Positions 1-8,000 of a stretch of 64,000 nt of DNA are shown here, in pieces. The notes under the pieces are model-generated. The model saw only the letters and a list, made by a program, of their open reading frames with translations, was not told the origin of the DNA and did no database searches. The translations under genes were made by a program, and so were the position numbers. Numbering within the stretch: the first letter of the stretch is position 1; every line of letters starts with the position of its first letter. Source of the stretch: Streptomyces sp. RB17 (GTDB taxonomy: Bacteria > Actinomycetota > Actinomycetes > Streptomycetales > Streptomycetaceae); the NCBI RefSeq assembly GCF_009604455.1, contig NZ_WEGL01000009.1:434001-498000 (forward strand), written 5' to 3'.

Positions 1-8
1 GGAGCACC

Positions 9-281
9 ATGTCCAAGAAGACGTTCGAGGAGCTCTTCACCGAGCTCCAGCACAAGGCCGCCCACGGCGATCCCGCCACCTCCCGCACCGCAGAGCTGGT
101 CGGCAAGGGAGTCCATGCCATCGGCAAGAAGGTCGTCGAAGAGGCCGCCGAGGTCTGGATGGCCGCCGAGCACGAGGGCAAGGAGGCGGCCGCCGAGGAG
201 ATCTCCCAGCTGCTGTACCACGTCCAGGTGATGATGGTCGCCCGCGGAATCTCCCTGGACGACGTCTACGCCCACCTGTGA
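9..281 (+). CDS. hisE: Phosphoribosyl-ATP diphosphatase HisE
   Basis: Second enzyme of histidine synthesis: it hydrolyses phosphoribosyl-ATP to phosphoribosyl-AMP and pyrophosphate in the cytosol. At 90 residues it is the stand-alone HisE form, not the HisIE fusion. It has the all-alpha MazG-like core with the acidic metal-binding segment KKVVEEAAEVWMAA (about residues 40-53) and a second acidic helix EEISQLLYH. GGAG lies directly ahead of the ATG. It sits 62 bp upstream of hisG in the same direction, so the two are very likely cotranscribed; the operon promoter is outside the window. Confidence 0.95.
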   Translation: MSKKTFEELFTELQHKAAHGDPATSRTAELVGKGVHAIGKKVVEEAAEVWMAAEHEGKEAAAEEISQLLYHVQVMMVARGISLDDVYAHL

Positions 282-343
282 CCCACGTGCCGCAAAAGCC
301 GTAAAGCCGTAGAAAACCCCTTCACGCAAAGGAAGCCGACCTC

Positions 344-1192
344 ATGCTGCGCATCGCCGTCCCCAACAAGGGTTCACTGTCCGGCCCTGCGGCGGAGATG
401 CTGCATGAGGCCGGCTACCAGCAGCGCCGCGAGTCCAAGGAGCTGCGGATCGTCGACCCGGTGAACGAGGTCGAGTTCTTCTACCTCCGCCCCCGCGACA
501 TCGCGATCTACGTCGCCTCCGGCCGCCTCGACGTGGGCATCACCGGCCGCGACCTGCTGATCGACTCCGGCGCCGACGCCGAGGAGATCCTGCCGCTCGG
601 CTTCGCCCGCTCCACCTTCCGCTTCGCCGCCAAGCCCGGCACCGCGAACGGCATCGAGGACCTCAAGGGCAGGACGGTCGCCACCTCCTACGAGGGCATC
701 GTGGCCAAGCACCTCGAGGACAGCGGCGTCGACGCCTCCGTCGTCCACCTCGACGGCGCCGTGGAGACCGCGATCGAGCTCGGTGTCGCCGAGGTCATCG
801 CCGACGTCGTGGAGACCGGCACCAGCCTGCGCAACGCCGGCCTGGAGGTCTTCGGCGAGCCGATCATGAAGTCCGAGGCGATCGTCATCCGCCGCACCGG
901 CGCCGACGGCGAGGAACCGAAGGTCCGGCAGTTCCTGCGCCGCCTCCAGGGCGTCCTGGTCGCGCGGACGTACGTGATGATGGACTACGACTGCCGGGTC
1001 GAGCAGCTGGAGAAGGCCGTCGCGCTCACCCCGGGCCTGGAGTCCCCGACCGTCTCCCCGCTGCACAACGAGGGCTGGGTGGCGGTCCGCGCCATGGTCC
1101 CCGCCAAGGAGGCGCAGCGGATCATGGACGACCTCTACGCCATCGGTGCCCGCGCCATCCTCACCACGGCCATCCACGCCTGCCGTCTTTGA
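344..1192 (+). CDS. hisG: ATP phosphoribosyltransferase HisG (long form)
   Basis: First committed step of histidine synthesis: ATP plus PRPP gives phosphoribosyl-ATP. At 282 residues it is the long form, with an N-terminal catalytic periplasmic-binding-like fold (MLRIAVPNKGSLSG at the start, GRLDVGITGRDLL in the middle) and a C-terminal ACT-like regulatory domain of about 75 residues. This form is normally feedback-inhibited by histidine and needs no HisZ partner. AAAGGAAG lies 8 bases ahead of the ATG. The stop is followed within 14 bases by the next gene, which points to a shared transcript. Confidence 0.96.
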   Translation: MLRIAVPNKGSLSGPAAEMLHEAGYQQRRESKELRIVDPVNEVEFFYLRPRDIAIYVASGRLDVGITGRDLLIDSGADAEEILPLGFARSTFRFAAKPGTANGIEDLKGRTVATSYEGIVAKHLEDSGVDASVVHLDGAVETAIELGVAEVIADVVETGTSLRNAGLEVFGEPIMKSEAIVIRRTGADGEEPKVRQFLRRLQGVLVARTYVMMDYDCRVEQLEKAVALTPGLESPTVSPLHNEGWVAVRAMVPAKEAQRIMDDLYAIGARAILTTAIHACRL

Positions 1193-1206
1193 GGGGTCCG
1201 CGCGCG

Positions 1207-1671
1207 ATGTCCGACACGCCCACCACCCCCTCCCTCCCCGTCACCTTCCGGCCGGGCCACACCCGGGCGATCCTGCTCACCGCCGGTGTTGTGATCTTCC
1301 TTACCATCTCCGGGATCGCGATGCTGCTGGGGCAGCTCGGCCCGGGTGAGCGGGCGAGCTTCGTCATCACCGGGGCGCTGATCTTCTGGGCGCTGGCCCA
1401 GCTGGCCCGGGTGAAGGTCGTCGCCGACGAGTCCGGTGTCACCGTGGTCAACATCGCCGGCAAGCGGCGACTGGACTGGGCTGAGATCGTCCAGGTGAAC
1501 CTCCGACCGGGGGATCCCTGGGTGTTCCTCAACCTCAGCGACGGCACCAGCCTGCCCGCGCTCGGCATCCAGCCGGGCCTCGCCAAGCAGCGCGCCATCG
1601 CCGACGCGCAGGCCCTGCGGGCCCTCGCCGACGCCCGCTCCACGGCCCACCCGGGTCATGATCAGGGCTGA
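1207..1671 (+). CDS. PH-domain membrane protein
   Basis: A 154-residue protein with two hydrophobic helices near the N-terminus (about 21-42 and 53-70), followed by a bacterial PH-like beta domain (from VKVVADESGVTVVNIAG onward) that would lie on the cytoplasmic side. The start is set at the ATG because GAGGGG lies 10 bases ahead of it; an in-frame TTG at 1189 would overlap the hisG stop and has no ribosome-binding site. It follows hisG directly, an arrangement I recall as common in Streptomyces, but the function is unknown. A role in histidine synthesis is not implied by the sequence. Confidence 0.8.
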   Translation: MSDTPTTPSLPVTFRPGHTRAILLTAGVVIFLTISGIAMLLGQLGPGERASFVITGALIFWALAQLARVKVVADESGVTVVNIAGKRRLDWAEIVQVNLRPGDPWVFLNLSDGTSLPALGIQPGLAKQRAIADAQALRALADARSTAHPGHDQG

Positions 1672-1700
1672 CTCGGGGGCGAATCGGGGCTGACTCGGGG
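1663..1700 (+). repeat. Direct repeat spanning a stop codon
   Basis: Two copies of GGGCTGACTCGGGG (1665-1678 and 1687-1700) sit 22 bases apart. The first copy contains the TGA stop of the PH-domain gene. The flanking TC(A/G) also matches, so the unit is about 17 bases with one mismatch. Confidence 0.75.
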
Positions 1701-1896
1701 TCGTCCACCCTGCCCGATTGGCCCGTGTGTTGATTAATCTGGTGGCGGAGGCCCTTTCGCTGCGCCTCCGCCCCTGGACACCGCCCGGTGCACAGGGGTT
1801 CCTGCTACCCGAGGAGTGACTCCCTCCAGCGATGGACGGATCGTCCTGTAGTACCTGCGCCGCCCCGACCCGACATACCGGGAAGGCGGTGGCAGC

Positions 1897-3231
1897 GTGA
1901 CCATCTCCCTGCTGCTCCTCGGAGCGGCTTTCCTGCTGATCCTCGCCAACGGATTCTTCGTGGCGGCCGAGTTCGGCCTGGTGACCGTCGAGGCCACGGA
2001 CGCCGAGAAGGCGGCCGCCGAGGGCGACCGACGGGCCCTCAGGGTGGCCGAGTCGCTCAAGGAGCTGTCCTTCCAGCTCTCCGGCACCCAGCTCGGCATC
2101 ACCATCACCTCCCTGGTCGTCGGCATGCTCGCCGAACCGGCCCTGGCCCGGCTGCTGCACGGCCCGTTCGCCGCGATCGGCATACCGGGCGGCGCCGTGT
2201 CCGGTGTCGCCGTGGTCGTCGGCATGCTGCTGGCATCCGCGATCCAGATGGTGATCGGCGAGCTCGTGCCCAAGAACTGGGCCGTGTCCAAGCCGCTGAC
2301 GGTCGCCCGGTTCGTGGCCGGACCGCAGCACCACTTCGCCCGCCTGTTCCGCCCGGTGATCGCCGCGCTCAACACCGTCGCCAACAGGCTGGTCCGCGCG
2401 CTCGGCGTCGAACCCGCCGAGGAACTGGCCTCCGCCCGCACCCCGGGCGAACTCGTCTCCCTGGCCCGGCACTCCGCGCAGGCCGGCGCCCTGGAACAGG
2501 ACACGGCCGACCTGTTCGTGCGCACCCTGTCCCTGGGCGAGCTGACCGCGCAGCACGTCATGACACCGCGCGTGAAGGTCAGCGCCCTGCAGGACACGGC
2601 CACCGCCGAGGACGTCGTCAACCTCACCCGGGCCACCGGCCTGTCCCGCTTCCCCGTCTACCGGGAGAAGATCGACGAGATCGTCGGCATGGCCCATCTG
2701 AAGGACGCCCTCGCCGTCCCGGTGCACGACCGGCTGCGCACCCCGGTGACCCGCATCGCCCGCAAGGCGCTGCTGGTCCCGGAGACCCTGCCGGTCCAGC
2801 CCCTGCTCGCCCGGCTCCGCTCCGAGCAGCCCATCGCGGTCGTCGTCGACGAGTACGGCGGCACGGCGGGCGTGGTCACCCTGGAGGACATCGTCGAGGA
2901 ACTCGTCGGCGAGGTCCGCGACGAGCACGACGCCAAGGACATGCCCGAGCTGGCCCCCGCCCCGCCGGAGGACGGCCGGCCGGCCTGGGACGCCGACGGC
3001 AGCTGCCGCGTCGACATCCTCCAGCGCATAGGCCTCGACGTGCCCGAGGGACCGTACGAGACGGTCGCCGGACTCGTCGCCGACCTGCTCGGCCGTATCC
3101 CGGCCCCCGGTGACCGGGCCGAACTGCCCGGCTGGCGGCTCTCGGTCCGCCAGGTCGGCCACTACCGCGCCGAGCGGGTCCGCCTGGTCAGGACGGCCCC
3201 GTCGGTGAACGTGATGGAGGCCGCCCGATGA
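1897..3231 (+). CDS. CNNM/CorC-family membrane protein with CBS pair (1)
   Basis: A 444-residue member of the hemolysin/CNNM family. Order: DUF21 membrane domain with three to four helices (about 1-200), a tandem CBS module (about 215-330, with the QHVMTPRVKV and VVVDEYGGTAGVVTLEDIVEELVGE motifs), then a CorC_HlyC C-terminal domain (about 355-435). Family members are implicated in magnesium or cobalt efflux, with the CBS pair sensing nucleotide; the older name hemolysin is not evidence of toxin activity. It starts with GTG after GGGAAGGCGG. Its stop overlaps the start of the next, paralogous gene (ATGA), so the two are translationally coupled and may form a hetero-oligomer. Confidence 0.9.
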   Translation: MTISLLLLGAAFLLILANGFFVAAEFGLVTVEATDAEKAAAEGDRRALRVAESLKELSFQLSGTQLGITITSLVVGMLAEPALARLLHGPFAAIGIPGGAVSGVAVVVGMLLASAIQMVIGELVPKNWAVSKPLTVARFVAGPQHHFARLFRPVIAALNTVANRLVRALGVEPAEELASARTPGELVSLARHSAQAGALEQDTADLFVRTLSLGELTAQHVMTPRVKVSALQDTATAEDVVNLTRATGLSRFPVYREKIDEIVGMAHLKDALAVPVHDRLRTPVTRIARKALLVPETLPVQPLLARLRSEQPIAVVVDEYGGTAGVVTLEDIVEELVGEVRDEHDAKDMPELAPAPPEDGRPAWDADGSCRVDILQRIGLDVPEGPYETVAGLVADLLGRIPAPGDRAELPGWRLSVRQVGHYRAERVRLVRTAPSVNVMEAAR

Positions 3232-4316
3232 GCGTCCTCCAACTGGTCTTCGCCGCGCTGCTGGTGCTGACCAACGGCTTCTTCGTGGGCGCCGAGTTCG
3301 CGCTCGTCTCCGTGCGCCGCAGCCAGATCGAACCGCTGGGTACGGCGCGGGCCCGCCAGGTGCTGTACGGCCTGGAGCGGCTGCCGCAGATGATGGCCGC
3401 GGCCCAGTTCGGCATCACCGTCTGCTCGCTGACGCTGGGCGCGGTGGCCGAGCCGACGGTGGCCCATCTGCTGGAGCCGGTGTTCGCGGCCGTCCACCTC
3501 CCCGACGGCATGGTCCACCCGCTGGGCTACGTCATCGCGCTGGCCGCGGTGGTCTTCTTCCACCTGGTCATCGGCGAGATGGTGCCGAAGAACCTCGCGA
3601 TGGCGGCCCCCGAGAAGGCCGCGCTGTGGCTGAGCCCCGGCCTGGTCTACTTCGCCCGCCTGTGCAAGCCGATCACGGTGACCCTCGGCGCCTGCGCCCA
3701 GGGCATCCTGCGCCTGTTCCGCGTGGAGCCGAAGGACGAGGTGGAGGCGGTGGTCACGAGCGAGCAGCTCAACCGCCTGCTGGAGGACTCCGGCCAGGCG
3801 GGGCTGCTCGACCCCGAGGAGCGGGAACGCCTGGAGGACGCCCTGGAACTGGGCTCCCGCCCGGTGACCGACGTCCTGCTGCGCCGGGAGTCGCTCGTCA
3901 CGGTGACCCCGTCGGTCACGCCCGGCGAGATCGTCGAGCTGACGGCCCGTACGGGGTACTCCCGCTTCCCGGTCTCGGCGACGGACAAGGGCCCGTTCAT
4001 GGGCTATGTCCACGTCAAGGACGTCCTGGACCTGGAGCACTCCGACCGTGCCGTCCCGCAGCACGTCTGGCGGCCCATGGCCACCCTACGGGCCGAGCTG
4101 CCGCTCGACGACGCGCTGACGGTCATGCGCCGGGCGGCGACCCACCTGGCCCAGGTGGCGGACGCCTCGGGAAAGGTGCTCGGCCTGGTCGCCCTGGAGG
4201 ACGTGCTGGAACTGCTCGTCGGCGAAGTCCGGGATCCCGCGCACCGGGAAACACCCGAGGTGAGGCTGACGGAACCGCGGGCGAGCGGCGAACCGGAGGA
4301 GGCGCTGGCGGGCTGA
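3228..4316 (+). CDS. CNNM/CorC-family membrane protein with CBS pair (2)
   Basis: A 362-residue paralogue of the preceding gene, starting inside its stop codon. It has the DUF21 membrane domain (LTNGFFVGAEFALVSVRRSQ, then VIGEMVPKNLA) and a CBS pair (VTDVLLRRESLV to LGLVALEDVLELLVGEV). The CorC_HlyC domain present in the first protein is missing: the sequence ends about 30 residues after the second CBS unit. The pair of one full-length and one short copy is common in actinobacteria. The likely role is divalent-metal transport or its regulation in the cytoplasmic membrane, inferred from the family. Confidence 0.9.
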   Translation: MSVLQLVFAALLVLTNGFFVGAEFALVSVRRSQIEPLGTARARQVLYGLERLPQMMAAAQFGITVCSLTLGAVAEPTVAHLLEPVFAAVHLPDGMVHPLGYVIALAAVVFFHLVIGEMVPKNLAMAAPEKAALWLSPGLVYFARLCKPITVTLGACAQGILRLFRVEPKDEVEAVVTSEQLNRLLEDSGQAGLLDPEERERLEDALELGSRPVTDVLLRRESLVTVTPSVTPGEIVELTARTGYSRFPVSATDKGPFMGYVHVKDVLDLEHSDRAVPQHVWRPMATLRAELPLDDALTVMRRAATHLAQVADASGKVLGLVALEDVLELLVGEVRDPAHRETPEVRLTEPRASGEPEEALAG

Positions 4317-4366
4317 CGTGGCGGGCTGACGGGGTCCCTCGCGAAGCCGTACGGCACGATGAGGCC

Positions 4367-4996
4367 ATGACGATTCAAGGCATGCGCTGGCTGGCGGAGT
4401 CCGAGTGGTACTACAGCGTCACCTTCGCCCGTGGCCTCACCCCGGAGGAGCTGGCCGTACGACTCGGCGCCACAGCCGGCGGCGCGAATCCGTCGGCCAC
4501 GGCGGAGGAGGCCGTCGCTCTGCTCAGCGATCCGGACGTCGGCGTAGCCCGGATCGGGGAGGCCGGGGGATGGGCGTTCGCCGCTGAATACGGAGAGGCC
4601 CGCGGGAGCCGGCACGACGTTCTCCGGCACATCTCGCGTGACGGGGTCGAGGCGGTGAATCTCGACCCTCAGGCGTTTCATCCGCCTCCGCTCTTCTCCT
4701 GCGCCGCCGACGGTGAACTGCTCTGCTCGTTCGGCCTCGGTGAGGAACGGCGGCGGTGGGGATCCCAGCCGGATCTTCTGCAGGAGGACCTGGAGGCCGC
4801 GGGCATCATCCTCCCGACGGGGGATTACCTTCAGGTGAGTGGTGAGCGGCACAGCCTGCGGATCGCGATGTCCCTGGGAGTGATCGAGAAGCGTTTCCGG
4901 CTCGCCCTGCCACGCGACCTGCTCGAGCACGACCGGCTTCCCCTCGTCGTGCTGAGCGGCCGCCCCGCCCTCGACTCGCTGGGCAGTGACGCCTAG
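4367..4996 (+). CDS. DUF6461-like protein
   Basis: A 209-residue soluble protein beginning MTIQGMRWLAESEWYYSVTF. The Trp/Tyr-rich start, the SATAEEAVALLSDPDVGVARIG segment and a C-terminal IEKRFRLALPRDLLEH stretch fit the DUF6461 family as I remember it, whose function is unknown. The ATG is chosen because the reading frame upstream of it is a shadow of the CNNM gene. It lies 50 bp after the CNNM gene on the same strand and ends at a strong terminator. No signal peptide or membrane helix is visible. Confidence 0.75.
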   Translation: MTIQGMRWLAESEWYYSVTFARGLTPEELAVRLGATAGGANPSATAEEAVALLSDPDVGVARIGEAGGWAFAAEYGEARGSRHDVLRHISRDGVEAVNLDPQAFHPPPLFSCAADGELLCSFGLGEERRRWGSQPDLLQEDLEAAGIILPTGDYLQVSGERHSLRIAMSLGVIEKRFRLALPRDLLEHDRLPLVVLSGRPALDSLGSDA

Positions 4997-5007
4997 AACC
5001 ATGCAAG

Positions 5008-5041
5008 GAGGGGGTGGCGTCCGGGCGGACGCCACCCCCTC
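5008..5041. terminator. Bidirectional terminator
   Basis: A perfect 15-bp stem (5008-5022 with 5027-5041) with a 4-base loop lies between two convergent genes, 11 bp past one stop and 15 bp past the other. It would serve both strands. No U-tract follows, as is usual in Streptomyces. Confidence 0.9.
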
Positions 5042-5056
5042 ACCTGCGCTCACCCG

Positions 5057-8000
5057 CTACGGGCTGGTGCGCTGCCAGGTGCACGTGACGTCCGACGCGG
5101 TGCAGTGGTCGAATCCCGGCGTGGCGAGCCAGAACGGATCGTCGTCGAGCATCCGGTTGTACGGGACGAAGCCGCCGGTACGGCCGAACGGCGCCAGGGC
5201 GCCGGTGTTCTGGGCCAACGGGATGCTGGCCCGGCCGCACTTCTCCGACCAGGTGGGCAGGTCGTAGTCGTCATCGTCGTGGATCGTCCAGGTGGTGTCG
5301 TTCAGCGGCGTGGCGTAGAACTGCGCGCACTGGTCACCCGAGGTGACACCGCTGTCGGGCATACCGCCGCTCTCGTACGTCGTCGCGAAGGCGTACTCGT
5401 CGCAGCTGGCGTCCGGTGTCTCGCTGCGGCCCACCCAGCTGTCGGGACACACCACGGACCGGTTGTTCTGCTGCCCGTTCGCCAGATAGTGCAGCGGCGC
5501 GTTGTGCTCTCTGCTGCCGAAGTGGTGGCTGTTCTTCTCCTTCATGAGCCAGTAGTAGGCGCCCGCCGCCGGGTAGCGGTCGGTGTTCACGGTGTAGGTG
5601 GGGGTGTACGCGGGGAAGACGCAGCCCGCGTTCGTGGCTCCCTTGGTGATGTCGTCGCAGCGGACGTCCAGGTCGCCGAGGGTGTTGCCGAGATCGGCCT
5701 CGTCGGATGCCTCCGGGTACGCGGAGATCTGCCCCGTGATGGACCATCCGAGGGTGATCGTGTCCTTCCCGGTGCCGTTCCACAGGGTCTGGAAGGAGAC
5801 GTTCCCGACGTGATCGTCCTCCGGGCCGAGCCAGGTCAGGCCCCCGTCCGTCTGCTGCTGCGACTGGGTGCAGTCGGAGCACGTCGAGCCGGCGCTCCAG
5901 CCCAGGGTCACCGAGCCCAGCGTGGGGTCGATCTCGGTCGGTACCAGGGAGAGAAGCTGGTCGAACTCGCCGACGTTGTTGTACAGCTTTATCTCCTGCT
6001 TCATGGCGAAGCTCGCGGTGCCGACCACCTTGTCGTCCACCGTGAAGACCACGTTGAGCGGGGTGATCGCCTTCAGACAGGCATCGGTGCGTGTGTACCA
6101 GTCGTGGCCGGACGTGCGCTCGTCGCACCACGGAACGAGTGAGTCGATGCCGTTCGCGCTCAGGGCCTTGTTCGCCCTCTGTGCGAGGGCGGACTTCTCG
6201 CCTGTCGGCCTACCGATGTTCAGACAGAGCTTTTTGCCCTTCTTGTCCGTCTTGGAGCAGGTGCTGCCGCTCGTCCCGGTCGACAACGCCTTGGCCAGAG
6301 CGGCGGACGGCAGCCCGGTGTTGCGGTGGGCCTCCTCGACGTCGCCCGCCCAGCTCGGCATCGGCGCGGTGTCGTCGGGGTTGGGGAAGGTGATGCTGGG
6401 CATGCCGCTGTAGTCGCCGGGTACGAAGGCCACCGCGCCCCAGGCGATGTCGTCGTCCGCGGTTCCGTTGCTGGTGGTGTTGGAGAGCCTGACCTCGGGG
6501 GTCACGCCGTTGAACCGGAAGGCGCCGAGGGGGACCCACTTGTTTGCCTCGTTGGCGGACTGGTCGATCGTGACCTTCTTGGTGCCGAAGGCGGTGACGA
6601 CCTCGTAGTCGGCCTCCTTGGTCTGTGCTCCGGTGTCCGGGATGTGCACATAGACCATGGCCTGCTTCTCGGGCAGAGGCTGGTTCAGCTTCCACGCGCC
6701 GTCGATGGTCATCAGACCGCCGTCGCCGCCGAGATGGCCGGCGTCACGGGCGTGGGCGTACCAGAAGTGGCCGCCGTAGCCGCCGCCGATCTGGTGCAGA
6801 TCCGCCTTCGCCTCGTAGTGGGTGCCCAGGGTGTCCGCGTAGAACGTGAACTGGAAGGTGCCCGACGAGGTGATCTGCCCGCAGTCGCTCCACGTCTCCG
6901 TGCCGTTGGGCACGGATGCGACCACCTGGGACCCGGCGGGTGCTCCGGAGCAGACCGGGGTGCCGTTCTTCAGGCGGTAACCACGGCCTGGCTCCTGGAT
7001 CAGCGTCTGATACTTGATCAGCTCGTGCCCGCAGTCGTTGTCGCAGTTGGTCTTCCAGGTGGCGTTGGGCTTGTTCCACCAGTACTGCGCGTAGCACTCC
7101 TCGGTCCCGCAGTTGGGCGGCGAGGTCGGGTCACAGTTGTTGTCGCTGTTGCAGAAGGTGCTCAGCGGCGGGGAGACCTGGCTGCGCTGGGCGGTGCTGG
7201 TCCACCAGGCGGGCCGGAAGCCGGCGGAGGAGAAGCCGGACTCGCCGGGCCAGTCCTGGCGACCGGAGGTGGCGTAGGAGTAGCCGGTGTCGATGGACCA
7301 GGCGGCCCAGCCCATCACCTTCTCCTCGTACGGCCAGTCCTGGGGATGTGCGGCGTCGTGGTTGGCTTCGGTGCCGTCCACGTCGGTGTCCATGAAGGGG
7401 TGGCCCCAGCTGTTCTTGTAGATGGGGTTGGCCGGGTTGTTGTACCAGCCCAGTCCCCAGTACCCGTTGTGCTGCGAGGCGTCGGACGGCGGGTTGAAGC
7501 CGAGGTTGTAGTTCCACACCGCGGCGAACCAGTTCTCCACACGGGAGGGGTCGTCGTTGTTGACGGTGATCTTCTGGCCGTCCGTGTGGACCTCGTTCCA
7601 CTTGTCGGCGAGGATCTTCAACGAGGCGGCGATGTTGGTCGCGTAGTCGAGGGCGACGGCCTTCTGCAGGCTCGGCGACAGGCTCGTCTCACCCGGCTTC
7701 TCGTGCCCGGCCAGGCGCATGCCGTCGGTGACCTGTCCGACGCCGTAGCCGCAGTCGCTCTTGTCCCAGTTGATGTTCCAGTAGGAGTCGGGGTCGCCCG
7801 GGTCGATCTGGTGGCCGTAGTAGCCGTCCACGGCCGCCAGCGGGTTGCCCATCTGGCCGGGGATGGCGCCGGATTCGGCCTGCCACAGGTTGGACTCCTG
7901 GGCCATGATGCCGAGCATCACGTTGGCGGGGATGCGCCCGCCTCCGATCAGCGTGGGCGGCGGAAACAGGCTCTGCGGGTCGATCGTGCCGAGGCCGGTC

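Noticed and set aside
1897..4316. Hemolysin toxin annotation for the CBS proteins
   Set aside because: The name is historical; the DUF21 and CBS domains point to CNNM/CorC metal transport, not to a pore-forming toxin.
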